A stretch of 64,000 nt of DNA. Origin: Lacinutrix algicola. Its GTDB lineage: Bacteria; Bacteroidota; Bacteroidia; Flavobacteriales; Flavobacteriaceae. Shown piece after piece: positions 46,776-57,858 of the stretch. How positions within the stretch are numbered: position 1 is the first letter of the stretch; each line of letters starts with the position of its first letter. The notes below the pieces were generated by a model. The model was not told the DNA's origin. It was given only the letters and a program-made list of their open reading frames with translations, and made no database searches. Location of the stretch: positions 1 to 64,000 of the forward strand of contig NZ_LIQH01000036.1 in NCBI RefSeq assembly GCF_001418085.1, given 5' to 3'. Position numbers and translations under genes: made by a program.

Positions 46776-49325
46776 TTGAAAACAGTAAAAAAATCCATAT
46801 TACTTCTAGCAGTTTCTGCCTTAATAATAACTAGTTGTTCGCGTAAAAACGACAGTTTTATTAGTAGAAACTACCATGCTGTAACTACAGAATATAACAC
46901 ATTATATAATGGTTTTATTGCCTTAGAGAAAGGGAGTGAAACTCTTAATGAGGCTTATAGAGATAACTATTGGGATATTTTACCTGTAGAGCGTATGCAA
47001 ATTCTCGATGAAATTGTAATGCCTGGTCAGTCTAAAAACGCAAACTTTACTACTGCAGAAGAGAAAGCAGTAAAAGCCATTCAAAAACACGGCATGAATA
47101 TTCAAGGAAAAGAATATAATCCACAAATAGACGAAGCTTATCTTCTTTTGGGTAAATCGCGTTATTTCGATCAGCGTTTTGTTCCAGCCTTAGAAGCTTT
47201 TAACTATATTTTATATAAATATCCTGCGAGTAGTAATATCAATCAAGCACGAATTTGGAGAGAAAAAACCAACATGCGTCTTGAAAATGATGAGTTGGCT
47301 ATTAAAAATATTAAAACACTTTTAGAGCAAGAAGAACTAGAAGGTCAAGATTTAGCAGATGCAACTTCTACAATTGCGCAAGCATACATAAACACAAAAT
47401 CTTTAGATAGTGCTTTAACACAAATTGTAATTGCTGCAGAGTCTACAAAAAAACGTAATGAAGAAGGTCGATATTACTTTATTCAAGGTCAGTTGTATAA
47501 TGCGCTTCAAGATAAAGATAGTGCAAATATTGCTTTTGATAAAGTAATAGATTTAAACCGAAAAATTCCTCGTAAATACTTAGTAAGTGCTCACGTAGAA
47601 AAAGCTAAAAACTTTGATTACGAAAAAGGTAACAAACTTGAGTTTATAGAGCATTTAACAAAGCTCGAAGAAGATAGAGAAAATAGACCTTTTTTAGATC
47701 AAATCTATCACCAAATAGCGCAGTACCATGTTAAGCAAAATGTAGATTCTTTAGGTATTGCTTATTACAACAAGTCCATTCGTACCAATTCTCAAGATAA
47801 AATTCTAATGGCAAGAAATTACGAGATTCTTGGAGATATGAGTTTCGATGTTAACAATTATAAAGTCGCAGGAGCTTATTACGATAGTACTATGACTAAA
47901 ATGGTACAAAACAGTAAGCCATATAGAACCATTAAGCGTAAAAGAGAAAACTTAGACGATGTTATTTATTATGAAGGAGTCGCTGAGGTAAACGATAGTA
48001 TTTTGCGTTTGGTTAAAATGAACGATAATGCAAGAAAAAGTTATTTTAAAAATTATGTTGCCAAACTAAGAGAAGAGAAAGTAGCAGAAGCAGAGCGTTT
48101 AGCTATAGAGGAACAGAAAAAAGGATTGGCACAAAATAATGCTGGTCAAACACAAAGTAATTCCTTTAAGCCAAAAGGAGGATTACCATCAGCATCAAGT
48201 TTTTATTTCTATAACGATCAAACGGTTGCATACGGTAAAAATGAATTTCAACGTATTTGGGGAGATAGAGAAAATACTGATAATTGGAGATGGTCAGACG
48301 GTTCTAGGGCTGCTCAAATCATAACAAGTTCTAATGCATCTGTTGAAAACACAGAAGACGATCAATTACTAGATATAGATTATTATATAGCACAGATTCC
48401 TTCGGAAGAAAAAGCAATAGATAGCATCTCTAAAGAACGTAATTTCGCATATTACCAATTAGGATTAATATACAAGGAGAAGTTTAAAGAGTACGACTTG
48501 GCAAAATCTAAGTTTACCGATTTGTTAAACAATAATCCAGAAGAGCGTTTAATACTTCCTGCAAAGTACAATTTGCTAAAAATGTATGAAACTTTAGGTA
48601 GAACTGCAGAAAAGGATATCCTTAAAAATGAAATCATTACTAATTATCCAGATTCTCGTTATGCTAAAATATTGAGCAATCCAGAAGCAGCATTAGCAAA
48701 AGACGATAGTAGCCCAGAAAGTATTTACGAAGATACCTATAAGCAGTTTGAAGCTCAAGAATTTGAAGCTGTTATAAAAAAGTGTGTAAAGTATGTTGGA
48801 GCCTTCGAAGGAGATGATATAGTACCAAAGTTCGAGTTGCTTAAAGCTTTTGCAAAAGGAAGATTACATGGTTTCGAAGCTTATAAGCAAGCAATTAATG
48901 AGGTTGCTGTAAATTATGCTAATACTCAAGAAGGAATTCAAGCACAAGCGATTTTAGATACGTCTATAAGAGGATTAGAAAAATCATCTTTTGAGGAGGA
49001 TGCATCAGCGACAAAATGCAAAGTAGTTTATCAATTTTCTAGTTTAGAAAAAACGGAGATAGATATTTTTAAAAAGACTTTAGACGAAACATTAAGTGAA
49101 GCAAAATACAATAGCATGTCTACATCTATAGATGTTTACAGTAAAGATAAAACCTTTGTTGTTGTGCATGGATTAAGAAGTATAGAAACAGCAAAAGGAT
49201 TTTTAGACTTATTTCCTTCAGAATTAAAGGATAAAATTGATCGTTCTTTTTTTGGAATTTCAACTAATAATTACAGAACGCTTCAAATTCATAAAAATTT
49301 ACAAGCTTACTTAACTAACCAATAA
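46776..49325 (+). CDS. sprE: Type IX secretion/gliding motility lipoprotein SprE (PorW)
   Basis: This 849-residue TPR-rich lipoprotein is needed for type IX secretion and gliding in relatives such as Flavobacterium johnsoniae (SprE) and Porphyromonas (PorW). A signal peptide ends at C21 (ITSCSRKND). The N-terminal block ISRNYHAVTTEYNTLYNG is a strong family signature; TPR-like helices fill most of residues 100-400 and 550-720, with a Gln/Asn-rich linker near 450. The start is TTG at 46776. It precedes a bactofilin and the ATP synthase operon, an order common in Flavobacteriaceae. Confidence 0.87.
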   Translation: MKTVKKSILLLAVSALIITSCSRKNDSFISRNYHAVTTEYNTLYNGFIALEKGSETLNEAYRDNYWDILPVERMQILDEIVMPGQSKNANFTTAEEKAVKAIQKHGMNIQGKEYNPQIDEAYLLLGKSRYFDQRFVPALEAFNYILYKYPASSNINQARIWREKTNMRLENDELAIKNIKTLLEQEELEGQDLADATSTIAQAYINTKSLDSALTQIVIAAESTKKRNEEGRYYFIQGQLYNALQDKDSANIAFDKVIDLNRKIPRKYLVSAHVEKAKNFDYEKGNKLEFIEHLTKLEEDRENRPFLDQIYHQIAQYHVKQNVDSLGIAYYNKSIRTNSQDKILMARNYEILGDMSFDVNNYKVAGAYYDSTMTKMVQNSKPYRTIKRKRENLDDVIYYEGVAEVNDSILRLVKMNDNARKSYFKNYVAKLREEKVAEAERLAIEEQKKGLAQNNAGQTQSNSFKPKGGLPSASSFYFYNDQTVAYGKNEFQRIWGDRENTDNWRWSDGSRAAQIITSSNASVENTEDDQLLDIDYYIAQIPSEEKAIDSISKERNFAYYQLGLIYKEKFKEYDLAKSKFTDLLNNNPEERLILPAKYNLLKMYETLGRTAEKDILKNEIITNYPDSRYAKILSNPEAALAKDDSSPESIYEDTYKQFEAQEFEAVIKKCVKYVGAFEGDDIVPKFELLKAFAKGRLHGFEAYKQAINEVAVNYANTQEGIQAQAILDTSIRGLEKSSFEEDASATKCKVVYQFSSLEKTEIDIFKKTLDETLSEAKYNSMSTSIDVYSKDKTFVVVHGLRSIETAKGFLDLFPSELKDKIDRSFFGISTNNYRTLQIHKNLQAYLTNQ

Positions 49326-49407
49326 TACCAAATAAAAAATAACCTATTTAGGGTTCTTTTAAAGTTTGTATGGTAAAGTATCGCATAACCTTAAAAATAT
49401 AATAGCA

Positions 49408-49809
49408 ATGTTTTCTGAGAATAAAAAAGGCAAACAAAACGAAAATTCTTCAATTCAAAATTTAATAGCCAAAGGCACAAAAATAGTTGGCACGTTTTCA
49501 AGTGAAGGTGATATTAGAGTAGATGGTGTTATAGAAGGAGATGTTATAACGCCAGGAAAAGTTGTTGTAGGTAAAACAGGAGAAATTCATGGCTCTTTAG
49601 AAAGTAGTAATGCGCATTTTGAGGGTAAGTTTACGGGTAAGCTAAAGCTTACAGGAACTTTAACCTTAAAAGCATCTGCGCATATAGAAGGAGAAGTAAT
49701 AACAGAGAAGTTGGCAGTAGAGCCTGGAGCAACATTTAATGTAACATGTGTTATGAAATCTACAGTAAAAGACATTAAAGGTGAGCAAAAAACCAAAAAA
49801 ACAGCTTAA
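49408..49809 (+). CDS. Bactofilin (polymer-forming cytoskeletal protein)
   Basis: This is a bactofilin of about 133 residues, a nucleotide-free filament protein with a right-handed beta-helix core. The repeats are visible from residue 20: GTKIVGTFSSEGDIRVDG, VIEGDV, GEIHGSLESSNAHFEGKFTG and HIEGEV, with hydrophobic residues at regular spacing. A TTG 14 codons upstream also opens the frame, but MFSENKKGKQNE at 49408 is the usual start. The 3' end overlaps atpZ by 29 bases. Confidence 0.88.
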   Translation: MFSENKKGKQNENSSIQNLIAKGTKIVGTFSSEGDIRVDGVIEGDVITPGKVVVGKTGEIHGSLESSNAHFEGKFTGKLKLTGTLTLKASAHIEGEVITEKLAVEPGATFNVTCVMKSTVKDIKGEQKTKKTA

Positions 49810-50023
49810 TCAATATTTAAAGTTTACGTCTATAGCTATTCAAATGGGTTTAACTATTTATTTAGGAAGTAAGCTTGGAGAATGGTTAGATGTAAAGTTT
49901 GATAACAATAATCAGCTTTACTACAAAATAGTAACCTTAATAGCTGTTTTTGTAGCGGTAGCTTCCGTCATATTTCAAGTGTTAAAAATAACCAACAAAG
50001 ATCAAAAAACTAATAAAAAATAA
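49781..50023 (+). CDS. atpZ: AtpZ/AtpI family ATP synthase accessory protein
   Basis: This small protein of 80 residues has two membrane helices (about 15-33 and 46-68) around the loop GSKLGEWLDVKF, typical of AtpZ/AtpI. These proteins help assemble the c-ring or import magnesium for the F-type ATPase. The start is GTG inside the end of the bactofilin gene, and the stop overlaps the next ATG by one base. Confidence 0.85.
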   Translation: MSKKPKKQLNQYLKFTSIAIQMGLTIYLGSKLGEWLDVKFDNNNQLYYKIVTLIAVFVAVASVIFQVLKITNKDQKTNKK

Positions 50024-50394
50024 TGGTAAAACGTATTCTTTATGTTGCCGTATCTCTAGCCGTTTTACTGCTGTTAACATATAATCTTCACAATTATTTA
50101 AATACATCTATATTATCCTTTTCATTATTAAAAGTATATTGTTATCATGCTATAGCAGCAATAATTGTTTATGCTTCTGTAGATTTTGTAGCGAGTAAAT
50201 TGCCAAATCAAGCAGGCTATGCTTATTTAACACTTATGTTCTTTAAAATAGGAATATTTGTTCTAATGTTTCAAACAACGGTGTTCGAAAAGGAGAGTTT
50301 AACACAGCCAGAACGTATAGGTTTGGTGGTGCCTTTATTCATTTTTTTAATAGTTGAAGCAATAGCTGTTGGTAAGCTATTAAACAGTAAATAG
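50023..50394 (+). CDS. Small membrane protein of the ATP synthase operon (probably DUF6168)
   Basis: This 123-residue protein has four predicted membrane helices and few charged residues. Its place between atpZ and atpB is typical of Flavobacteriaceae, where I recall it as DUF6168. The position and topology resemble the AtpI/AtpR-like assembly proteins of other operons, so a role in F0 assembly is a fair guess, not shown by motifs. Confidence 0.65.
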   Translation: MVKRILYVAVSLAVLLLLTYNLHNYLNTSILSFSLLKVYCYHAIAAIIVYASVDFVASKLPNQAGYAYLTLMFFKIGIFVLMFQTTVFEKESLTQPERIGLVVPLFIFLIVEAIAVGKLLNSK

Positions 50395-50459
50395 TTGTAA
50401 AGAAGTATTTGGTTTATTTTAAGAAAAAATTCTAGTAGAAAAAACTGAAATAAAAAGAG

Positions 50460-50489
50460 TTTGCGATTTGAAATTATTCCGTACATTTG
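50460..50489 (+). promoter_or_regulatory. Promoter for atpB and the F-ATPase genes
   Basis: TTTG at 50460-50463, an 18-base spacer and TACATTTG at 50482-50489 match the Bacteroidota promoter pattern TTTG-N19-TAnnTTTG with one base shorter spacing. It is 42 bases before the atpB ATG at 50532, in a 137-base gap. Confidence 0.65.
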
Positions 50490-50531
50490 CACAAAATTTG
50501 AAGGACGTAAATTTCATTATTTAAAAAAAGT

Positions 50532-51877
<1,346 letters not shown>

Positions 51878-51892
51878 TCCTAAAAAGAAAAG

Positions 51893-51931
51893 AACAGCTT
51901 TCTGCAACGGTTGGTTGCAGAAACTGTTTTT
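51893..51931 (+). terminator. Terminator-like hairpin between atpE and atpF
   Basis: AACAGCTTTCTGCAAC and GTTGCAGAAACTGTT pair over 15 bases with one bulged C, loop GGTTG, followed by five T. In the middle of an operon this may act as a partial terminator or mRNA stabiliser that gives more atpE transcript than downstream message, as the c-ring needs many copies of subunit c. Confidence 0.7.
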
Positions 51932-51969
51932 AAAAATTAAACAAAAAGAATTTAAGTAATCTATATAGT

Positions 51970-52470
51970 ATGGAAACTTTAATAAATGATTTTTCAGTAG
52001 GCTTATTTTTTATGCAAGCCTTTATCTTATTAATATTAATTTTATTAATGAGAAAATTTGCATGGAAACCAATTTTAGACGCTTTACAAACGAGAGAAGA
52101 TGGAATCAAAAATGCATTAGATTCAGCTGAAAAAGCTAAATTAGAAATGCAAAATCTTCAAGCAGATAACTTAAAGTTATTAAATGATGCTCGTGCAGAA
52201 CGTGAAGCAATGCTTAAAGAAGCTCGCGACATGAAGAATAAAATGATTGACGATGCTAAAGTAGAAGCACAAACGCAAGCAAATAGTATAATTGCTCAAG
52301 CGCAAGCAGCTATCGAAAGCGAAAAGAAATCGGCAATGGCAGAACTTAAAAATCACGTTGCAGGTTTATCTGTAGATATCGCAGAGAAAGTAGTACGTGA
52401 AGAATTAGCAAACAAAGACAAGCAATTAGCATTAGTTGATTCTCTATTAGCAGAAGCAACACTTAACTAG
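51970..52470 (+). CDS. atpF: F0F1 ATP synthase subunit b
   Basis: Subunit b is the peripheral stalk. It has 166 residues: one membrane helix at 8-28 (FFMQAFILLILILLMRKFAW), then a long Ala-, Lys- and Glu-rich coiled coil to the end, as expected. The start at 51970 gives the usual short periplasmic N-terminus. The atpH gene starts five bases after the stop. Confidence 0.95.
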   Translation: METLINDFSVGLFFMQAFILLILILLMRKFAWKPILDALQTREDGIKNALDSAEKAKLEMQNLQADNLKLLNDARAEREAMLKEARDMKNKMIDDAKVEAQTQANSIIAQAQAAIESEKKSAMAELKNHVAGLSVDIAEKVVREELANKDKQLALVDSLLAEATLN

Positions 52471-52475
52471 TAGTT

Positions 52476-53012
52476 ATGGCAGGAACAAGAGCAGCAATAC
52501 GTTACGCAAAAGCAGTGTTAAGCTTAGCAACAGATCAAAAAGCAACAGATGTTGTTAATAATGATATGAAGCTAATAACAAACACTATTGCAGCAAGTAA
52601 AGATTTAAGCGATATGCTTAATAGTCCTGTGGTTAGTGCAGCAATAAAAAAATCTGCTTTATTAGAGATTTTTAAAGGCATTAATTCTTTAACAGTAAAT
52701 GCTATAGATTCATTAATTGCAAATAAAAGGATTGTATTACTTAGTGAAGTTGCTAAGCAATATTCCTTATTATTCGATAAATTAAATGGAACTGAAGTTG
52801 CAACTGTAACAACAGCATTACCATTAACAGACGATTTAAAAGTAAAAGTTTTAGCAAAAGTTAAAGAACTTACTGGAAAAGAAGTAGCTGTAGAAAATAT
52901 TATAGATGAAACTATCCTAGGAGGTTTTATATTACGTGTAGGAGATTTACAATACGACGCAAGTATTACAAATCAACTAAACAAACTAAGAAGAGAATTT
53001 ACATTAAACTAA
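52476..53012 (+). CDS. atpH: F0F1 ATP synthase subunit delta
   Basis: Subunit delta connects the peripheral stalk to the F1 head. It has 178 residues with the N-terminal RAAIRYAKAVLSLA, a helical bundle, and the C-terminal ILGGFILRVGDLQYDASI block that defines the family. It lies between atpF and atpA in the normal order. Confidence 0.95.
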   Translation: MAGTRAAIRYAKAVLSLATDQKATDVVNNDMKLITNTIAASKDLSDMLNSPVVSAAIKKSALLEIFKGINSLTVNAIDSLIANKRIVLLSEVAKQYSLLFDKLNGTEVATVTTALPLTDDLKVKVLAKVKELTGKEVAVENIIDETILGGFILRVGDLQYDASITNQLNKLRREFTLN

Positions 53013-53041
53013 GATATTTATATATCTAAATAAATAATAAG

Positions 53042-54622
53042 ATGGCAGAAGTAAAACCAGCTGAAGTATCAGCAATCTTAAAACAACAACTTGCAGGATT
53101 TGAAGCTAGTGCTTCATTGGACGAAGTTGGAACAGTATTAACTGTAGGTGATGGTATCGTTCGTGCATACGGATTAGCTAACGCTCAATATGGAGAATTA
53201 GTAGAATTCGATGGTGGATTAGAAGGTATTGTACTTAATCTTGAAGAAGATAACGTTGGTATTGTACTTTTAGGAACATCAGTAGGAGTTAGAGAAGGTT
53301 CTACAGTAAAACGTACTAATCGTATTGCATCTATTAAAGTAGGTGAAGGTATTGTTGGTCGTGTTGTAGATACATTAGGTAACCCTATCGATGGTAAAGG
53401 ACCAATTGCAGGAACAACTTATGAGATGCCTTTAGAGCGTAAAGCTCCTGGAGTTATCTATAGAGAACCAGTAACAGAGCCATTACAAACAGGTATTAAA
53501 GCAATTGATGCTATGATCCCAGTTGGTAGAGGACAACGTGAGTTAGTTATTGGTGACAGACAAACAGGTAAGACTGCAGTTTGTATTGATGCTATCTTAA
53601 ACCAAAAAGAATTTTTCGATGCAGGTGAGCCTGTATATTGTATATATGTTGCTGTAGGTCAAAAGGCTTCAACAGTAGCACTTATTGCTAAAACTCTAGA
53701 AGAAAAAGGAGCTTTAGCTTACACAACAATAGTAGCTGCAAATGCATCAGATCCTGCTGCAATGCAAGTATATGCACCTTTTACAGGAGCATCTATTGGT
53801 GAGTACTTTAGAGATACTGGTAGACCAGCTTTAATTGTTTTTGATGATTTATCAAAACAAGCAGTTGCTTACCGTGAGGTATCTTTATTATTAAGACGTC
53901 CACCGGGACGTGAAGCGTATCCTGGAGATGTATTTTATTTACACTCAAGATTATTAGAGCGTTCTGCAAAGATCATTAATAATGATGCTATTGCTAAAGA
54001 AATGAATGATTTACCAGATTCATTAAAGCCAATCGTAAAAGGTGGTGGTTCTTTAACAGCATTACCAATTATTGAAACTCAAGCAGGTGACGTTTCAGCA
54101 TATATTCCAACAAACGTAATTTCGATTACAGATGGACAAATTTTCTTAGATGGAGATTTATTTAACTCTGGTGTTCGTCCAGCAATTAACGTAGGTATTT
54201 CTGTATCTCGTGTTGGTGGTAATGCACAGATTAAGTCTATGAAAAAAGTATCTGGTACTTTAAAATTAGATCAAGCACAATACCGTGAGCTAGAAGCTTT
54301 CGCTAAGTTTGGTTCAGACTTAGATGCTGTTACTTTAAACGTAATTAATAAAGGTAAACGTAACGTAGAGATCTTAAAGCAAGGTCAAAACGATCCATTT
54401 ACTGTAGAAGATCAAGTAGCTATTATTTATGCTGGATCTAAAAACTTATTAAAAGACGTTCCTGTAAATAAAATTAAAGAATTCGAAAGAGATTATCTTG
54501 AATTCTTAAATGCTAAGCACAGAGGTGTTTTAGATACTTTAAAAGCAGGAAAATTAACTGACGAGGTTACAGATACATTAATAACTGTATGTAAAGACCT
54601 TTCAGCTAAATACAGATCATAA
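53042..54622 (+). CDS. atpA: F0F1 ATP synthase subunit alpha
   Basis: The alpha subunit carries the non-catalytic nucleotide site of F1. It has 526 residues with Walker A GDRQTGKT at 171-178, YVAVGQKAS near 203 and [17 protein letters not shown] near 283, all typical. Usage of codons and length look normal. A hairpin separates it from atpG. The beta and epsilon genes are not here; in Bacteroidota they are often in a separate atpDC unit. Confidence 0.97.
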   Translation: MAEVKPAEVSAILKQQLAGFEASASLDEVGTVLTVGDGIVRAYGLANAQYGELVEFDGGLEGIVLNLEEDNVGIVLLGTSVGVREGSTVKRTNRIASIKVGEGIVGRVVDTLGNPIDGKGPIAGTTYEMPLERKAPGVIYREPVTEPLQTGIKAIDAMIPVGRGQRELVIGDRQTGKTAVCIDAILNQKEFFDAGEPVYCIYVAVGQKASTVALIAKTLEEKGALAYTTIVAANASDPAAMQVYAPFTGASIGEYFRDTGRPALIVFDDLSKQAVAYREVSLLLRRPPGREAYPGDVFYLHSRLLERSAKIINNDAIAKEMNDLPDSLKPIVKGGGSLTALPIIETQAGDVSAYIPTNVISITDGQIFLDGDLFNSGVRPAINVGISVSRVGGNAQIKSMKKVSGTLKLDQAQYRELEAFAKFGSDLDAVTLNVINKGKRNVEILKQGQNDPFTVEDQVAIIYAGSKNLLKDVPVNKIKEFERDYLEFLNAKHRGVLDTLKAGKLTDEVTDTLITVCKDLSAKYRS

Positions 54623-54629
54623 TTAACAT

Positions 54630-54657
54630 TCCTACTTTCATGTTTGTGGAAGTAGGA
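54630..54657 (+). other. Hairpin between atpA and atpG
   Basis: TCCTACTTTC and GGAAGTAGGA form a 10-bp stem with one T-G pair around an 8-base loop. Only GTTT follows, so it is more likely to affect mRNA processing or stability than to terminate. Confidence 0.55.
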
Positions 54658-54679
54658 GTTTAATATTCATATTTTCAAT

Positions 54680-55540
54680 ATGGCTAATTTAAAAGAAATA
54701 CGTAATAGAATATCTTCAGTATCTTCAACGATGCAGATTACTAGTGCCATGAAAATGGTATCTGCTGCAAAGTTAAAGAAAGCACAAGATGCTATTACAG
54801 CAATGCGTCCTTATTCAGATAAGTTAACAGAACTTTTACAAAGTTTAAGTGCTACTCTTGACGCAGATACTGGAAGTCAGTATTCTGAAGTAAGAGAAGT
54901 TAAAAATGTGCTTATTGTTTCAATTTCTTCAAACAGAGGTTTAGCAGGAGCTTTTAACTCGAACATTATCAAGCAAACTAATAATTTAATTGAGAATGTT
55001 TATGCAGGTAAAAACGTTTCTGTAATTGCTGTAGGAAAGAAAGTAAACGATGCTTTTGCTAAAAAAGGTAATGTAATTGCAAATCACAGTGAGTTATACG
55101 ATGATTTAACTTTCGATAATGTTGCGACCCTAGCAGAAATGTTAATGGATAAATTTGTTACTGGTGAATTCGATAAAATCGAAATCATTTATAACAAGTT
55201 TAAAAATGCTGCAACTCAAATTATAATGACAGAGCAGTTTTTACCAATTGTTCCAGTTGAAGGAGAAGTAGTTGTTAATACAGATTATGTTTTCGAACCA
55301 TCTAAATTGGAAATCGTAGAGCAATTAATTCCAAAGTCACTTAAAACTCAATTATACAAAGGTATTAGAGATAGTTTTGCAAGTGAGCATGGTGCACGTA
55401 TGACAGCAATGCATAAAGCAACAGATAATGCAACTGAACTTAGAGATCAGTTAAAATTAACTTATAACAAAGCACGTCAGGCATCTATTACTAACGAAAT
55501 ATTAGAGATTGTTGGTGGAGCAGAAGCTTTAAATAATTAA
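54680..55540 (+). CDS. atpG: F0F1 ATP synthase subunit gamma
   Basis: Gamma is the central rotating shaft. It has 286 residues; the N-terminal helix MANLKEIRNRISSV and MKMVSAAKLKKAQ, the central SSNRGLAGAFN near residue 82, and the C-terminal RQASITNEILEIVGGAEAL are standard. It is the last ATPase gene of the operon, with a terminator after it. Confidence 0.97.
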   Translation: MANLKEIRNRISSVSSTMQITSAMKMVSAAKLKKAQDAITAMRPYSDKLTELLQSLSATLDADTGSQYSEVREVKNVLIVSISSNRGLAGAFNSNIIKQTNNLIENVYAGKNVSVIAVGKKVNDAFAKKGNVIANHSELYDDLTFDNVATLAEMLMDKFVTGEFDKIEIIYNKFKNAATQIIMTEQFLPIVPVEGEVVVNTDYVFEPSKLEIVEQLIPKSLKTQLYKGIRDSFASEHGARMTAMHKATDNATELRDQLKLTYNKARQASITNEILEIVGGAEALNN

Positions 55541-55580
55541 TACTTGTTATTCTACACTTGAAGTAGAATTTAAAATAATA

Positions 55581-55612
55581 AAAACCTTGTTCTTTTTGAG
55601 CAAGGTTTTTTT
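55581..55612 (+). terminator. Intrinsic terminator of the ATP synthase operon
   Basis: AAAACCTTG and CAAGGTTTT pair around an 11-base loop and are followed by a T-run ending TTTTTTTG. It lies about 40 bases after the atpG stop and probably ends the atpB-G transcript. Confidence 0.8.
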
Positions 55613-55727
55613 GTATTTAAAACCTTTTGAATTAATTTATAGATTAAGAGCGCGCATTTTGCTCTAAGAGGTCTTAATTAAAAATGGAATGGAAATTATT
55701 TAATATATTTAGAATCAATTAATAATT

Positions 55728-56264
55728 ATGAAATACCTTAAAACGTTTACAGTTCTAACTATGTTTTTTGTAATGCTAACGAGTTTTACGCAGTGCTCAA
55801 GCTCAAAAACGATAAATGATTTAAAGCATGATCAGCAAGTCTTAAAGCTTGAAGAGGATGCCTCATTCACCTTGTCTGATACCTATTTTCAAAGTTGGGT
55901 TTCAGGTGTAAAAGGAGGAGGTTCTGGAATTCATATGTATATAAACGTTATAACTATTAGCAATAATGTATTATTCGATAGCGTTTACTTTAGAGGCTTA
56001 AAAGCTAAAGTTGAAATTAGCAAAATGGGTTACATAGCTAGTTTTACAACAAAGGCAAATCAAAAACAAGATATTGTTATGAGTAACAATAAAAATGCTG
56101 AGTATGGAAATCAAATACCAACTAAACAAGACTTTCCTTTCGAATTAAAAGATAATGAAGCTGTTATTAGTTATTGGGAGAACGCTACATCAAAATATTT
56201 ATTAATAAAGAATATTAAAGAAAAAAGTAAAATTGAGTATCCAAGTGCTCCTCCAAGACGTTAA
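55728..56264 (+). CDS. Small predicted lipoprotein of unknown function
   Basis: I do not recognise this 178-residue protein. Residues 1-22 form a signal peptide ending at a possible lipobox with C23 (FTQCSSSKT). The mature part is short, beta-prone and ends in a PSAPPRR tail. It is flanked by the ATPase terminator and a flippase gene, without clear cotranscription. Function unknown. Confidence 0.7.
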   Translation: MKYLKTFTVLTMFFVMLTSFTQCSSSKTINDLKHDQQVLKLEEDASFTLSDTYFQSWVSGVKGGGSGIHMYINVITISNNVLFDSVYFRGLKAKVEISKMGYIASFTTKANQKQDIVMSNNKNAEYGNQIPTKQDFPFELKDNEAVISYWENATSKYLLIKNIKEKSKIEYPSAPPRR

Positions 56265-56327
56265 TGCAATTAACATTGTAATTCTTCATTATTTACAGTA
56301 CATTTAAGCTAATTATTACAAATAAAT

Positions 56328-57788
56328 TTGAGCGGATTTAAATCTCTTTTTAAACAAACATTTATATACGGTTTAGCAACTGTGTTACCACGAATGTTAA
56401 GTTTTATTCTGGTACCACTTTATACAGACCCAAACGTATTGTCTACTGCAGAATATGGACGTGTATCTTTTATATTCGCCTACTTTGTGCTTTTTAATGT
56501 GGTTCTGGCCTATGGTATGGAAACTGCTTTTTTTAGGTTTTTTAATAAAGACGAAAATCAAGACAAAGTAACAAGCACATCTGCAATTTCATTAATAATA
56601 AGCTCCTTTGCTTTACTAGGTATTGCTTTTCTTTTTAGACATCAAATTTCTGCACTTATAGATATTGAGCTTAAGTATTTAAATTTAATTTTCATTATTC
56701 TGTTGTTAGATGCTTTGGTAATTATCCCATTTTCATGGTTACGCGCAACTGCAAAGCCTATGCGTTATGCTATTATTAAAATATTAAACGTTGCTATTAA
56801 TCTAGGTTTAAATATTTTCTTGCTACTCTATTTAAAAGACCTAGCATTAGAGAGTTCTCTTTTTAATAGTATTTATATACAAGATTTCGAAATCAGTTAT
56901 ATTTTTATTTCAAATTTAATAGCAAGTGGTGTTACACTACTTTTATTACTTCCTTTTTACGCAAAAATTAAACTTAATTTTGATGTTGTATTATGGAAAA
57001 AAATGATGCGATATGCAATGCCTGTTTTAATAGCAGGAATAGCCTATTCTGTTAATGAAACTTTCGACCGTATACTATTAGAAAAATTATTGCCAGCTAA
57101 CATTGCCGACGAGCAAATAGGTATGTACTCTGCATGTTACAAACTAGCATTGTTTATGACCTTGTTTGCAACAGCGTTTCGTTTAGGTATAGAGCCTTAC
57201 TTTTTTAGTCACTCTAAAACAGAAAATCCTCAAAAAAATTACGCAAAAATATTAGAGTACTTTGTTGCCTTTGGTTCTATAATTTTATTAGGTGTTGTTG
57301 TCTTTGCTGATGTATTAAAACCTTACATTATTAGAAGTGAAACGTATTACGAAGCTATGTGGATTGTTCCATTTATTCTTTTAGCTAATTTTTGTTTAGG
57401 CATATATCATAACCTTTCGGTTTGGTATAAAATTACAGACCGCACTAAGTTTGGTGCTTATATTTCAATATTTGGAGCTATAATTACATTAGCTTTAAAT
57501 TATATTTTAATTCCTATTATAGGTTTTAAAGGTTCTGCAATAGCAACACTTTCTGCTTATGGAATGATGATGTTGTCATCTTTTTTCTTCGGAAGAAAAT
57601 ACTATCCTATTCCGTACAATTTAAATAAGATTGTATTGTATTTCGGACTTTCAACATTACTTTCTATGGTGTATTTCTATAATTTTAGAGGTAATTATAT
57701 TGTAGGAATTAGTGTATTAATTGTATTTTTAGCCCTTGTTTTTCAGCTTGAAAAAAAAGAATTAAAACAATTATTAAGTAAAAAATAA
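56328..57788 (+). CDS. Oligosaccharide flippase family (MATE-like) membrane protein
   Basis: This 486-residue protein has 12-14 predicted helices and the N-terminal pattern FKSLFKQTFIYGLATVLPRMLSFILVPLYT typical of the polysaccharide transport family. It lies outside the polysaccharide locus, in the conserved run with dut and a nucleotidyltransferase, so it is probably a housekeeping flippase for a lipid-linked glycan. The start is TTG at 56328; no better in-frame start precedes this N-terminus. Confidence 0.82.
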   Translation: MSGFKSLFKQTFIYGLATVLPRMLSFILVPLYTDPNVLSTAEYGRVSFIFAYFVLFNVVLAYGMETAFFRFFNKDENQDKVTSTSAISLIISSFALLGIAFLFRHQISALIDIELKYLNLIFIILLLDALVIIPFSWLRATAKPMRYAIIKILNVAINLGLNIFLLLYLKDLALESSLFNSIYIQDFEISYIFISNLIASGVTLLLLLPFYAKIKLNFDVVLWKKMMRYAMPVLIAGIAYSVNETFDRILLEKLLPANIADEQIGMYSACYKLALFMTLFATAFRLGIEPYFFSHSKTENPQKNYAKILEYFVAFGSIILLGVVVFADVLKPYIIRSETYYEAMWIVPFILLANFCLGIYHNLSVWYKITDRTKFGAYISIFGAIITLALNYILIPIIGFKGSAIATLSAYGMMMLSSFFFGRKYYPIPYNLNKIVLYFGLSTLLSMVYFYNFRGNYIVGISVLIVFLALVFQLEKKELKQLLSKK

Positions 57789-57790
57789 TA

Positions 57791-57818
57791 TGTCATTCAG
57801 AGTAAAATCATGAATTTC
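57791..57818 (+). repeat. Short dispersed repeat, degenerate copy
   Basis: TGTCATTCAGAGTAAAATCA is related to TAATTCAGAGCGAAAGCG at 59419, and both fit a short intergenic element (CATTCAGAGCG..GCGAAGAATCT) that I recall as common in Flavobacteria genomes. This copy has lost its second half. Confidence 0.45.
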
Positions 57819-57858
57819 ATAAAAACAGTTTATTCCCTTTAGGAAAATAGAATATAAA

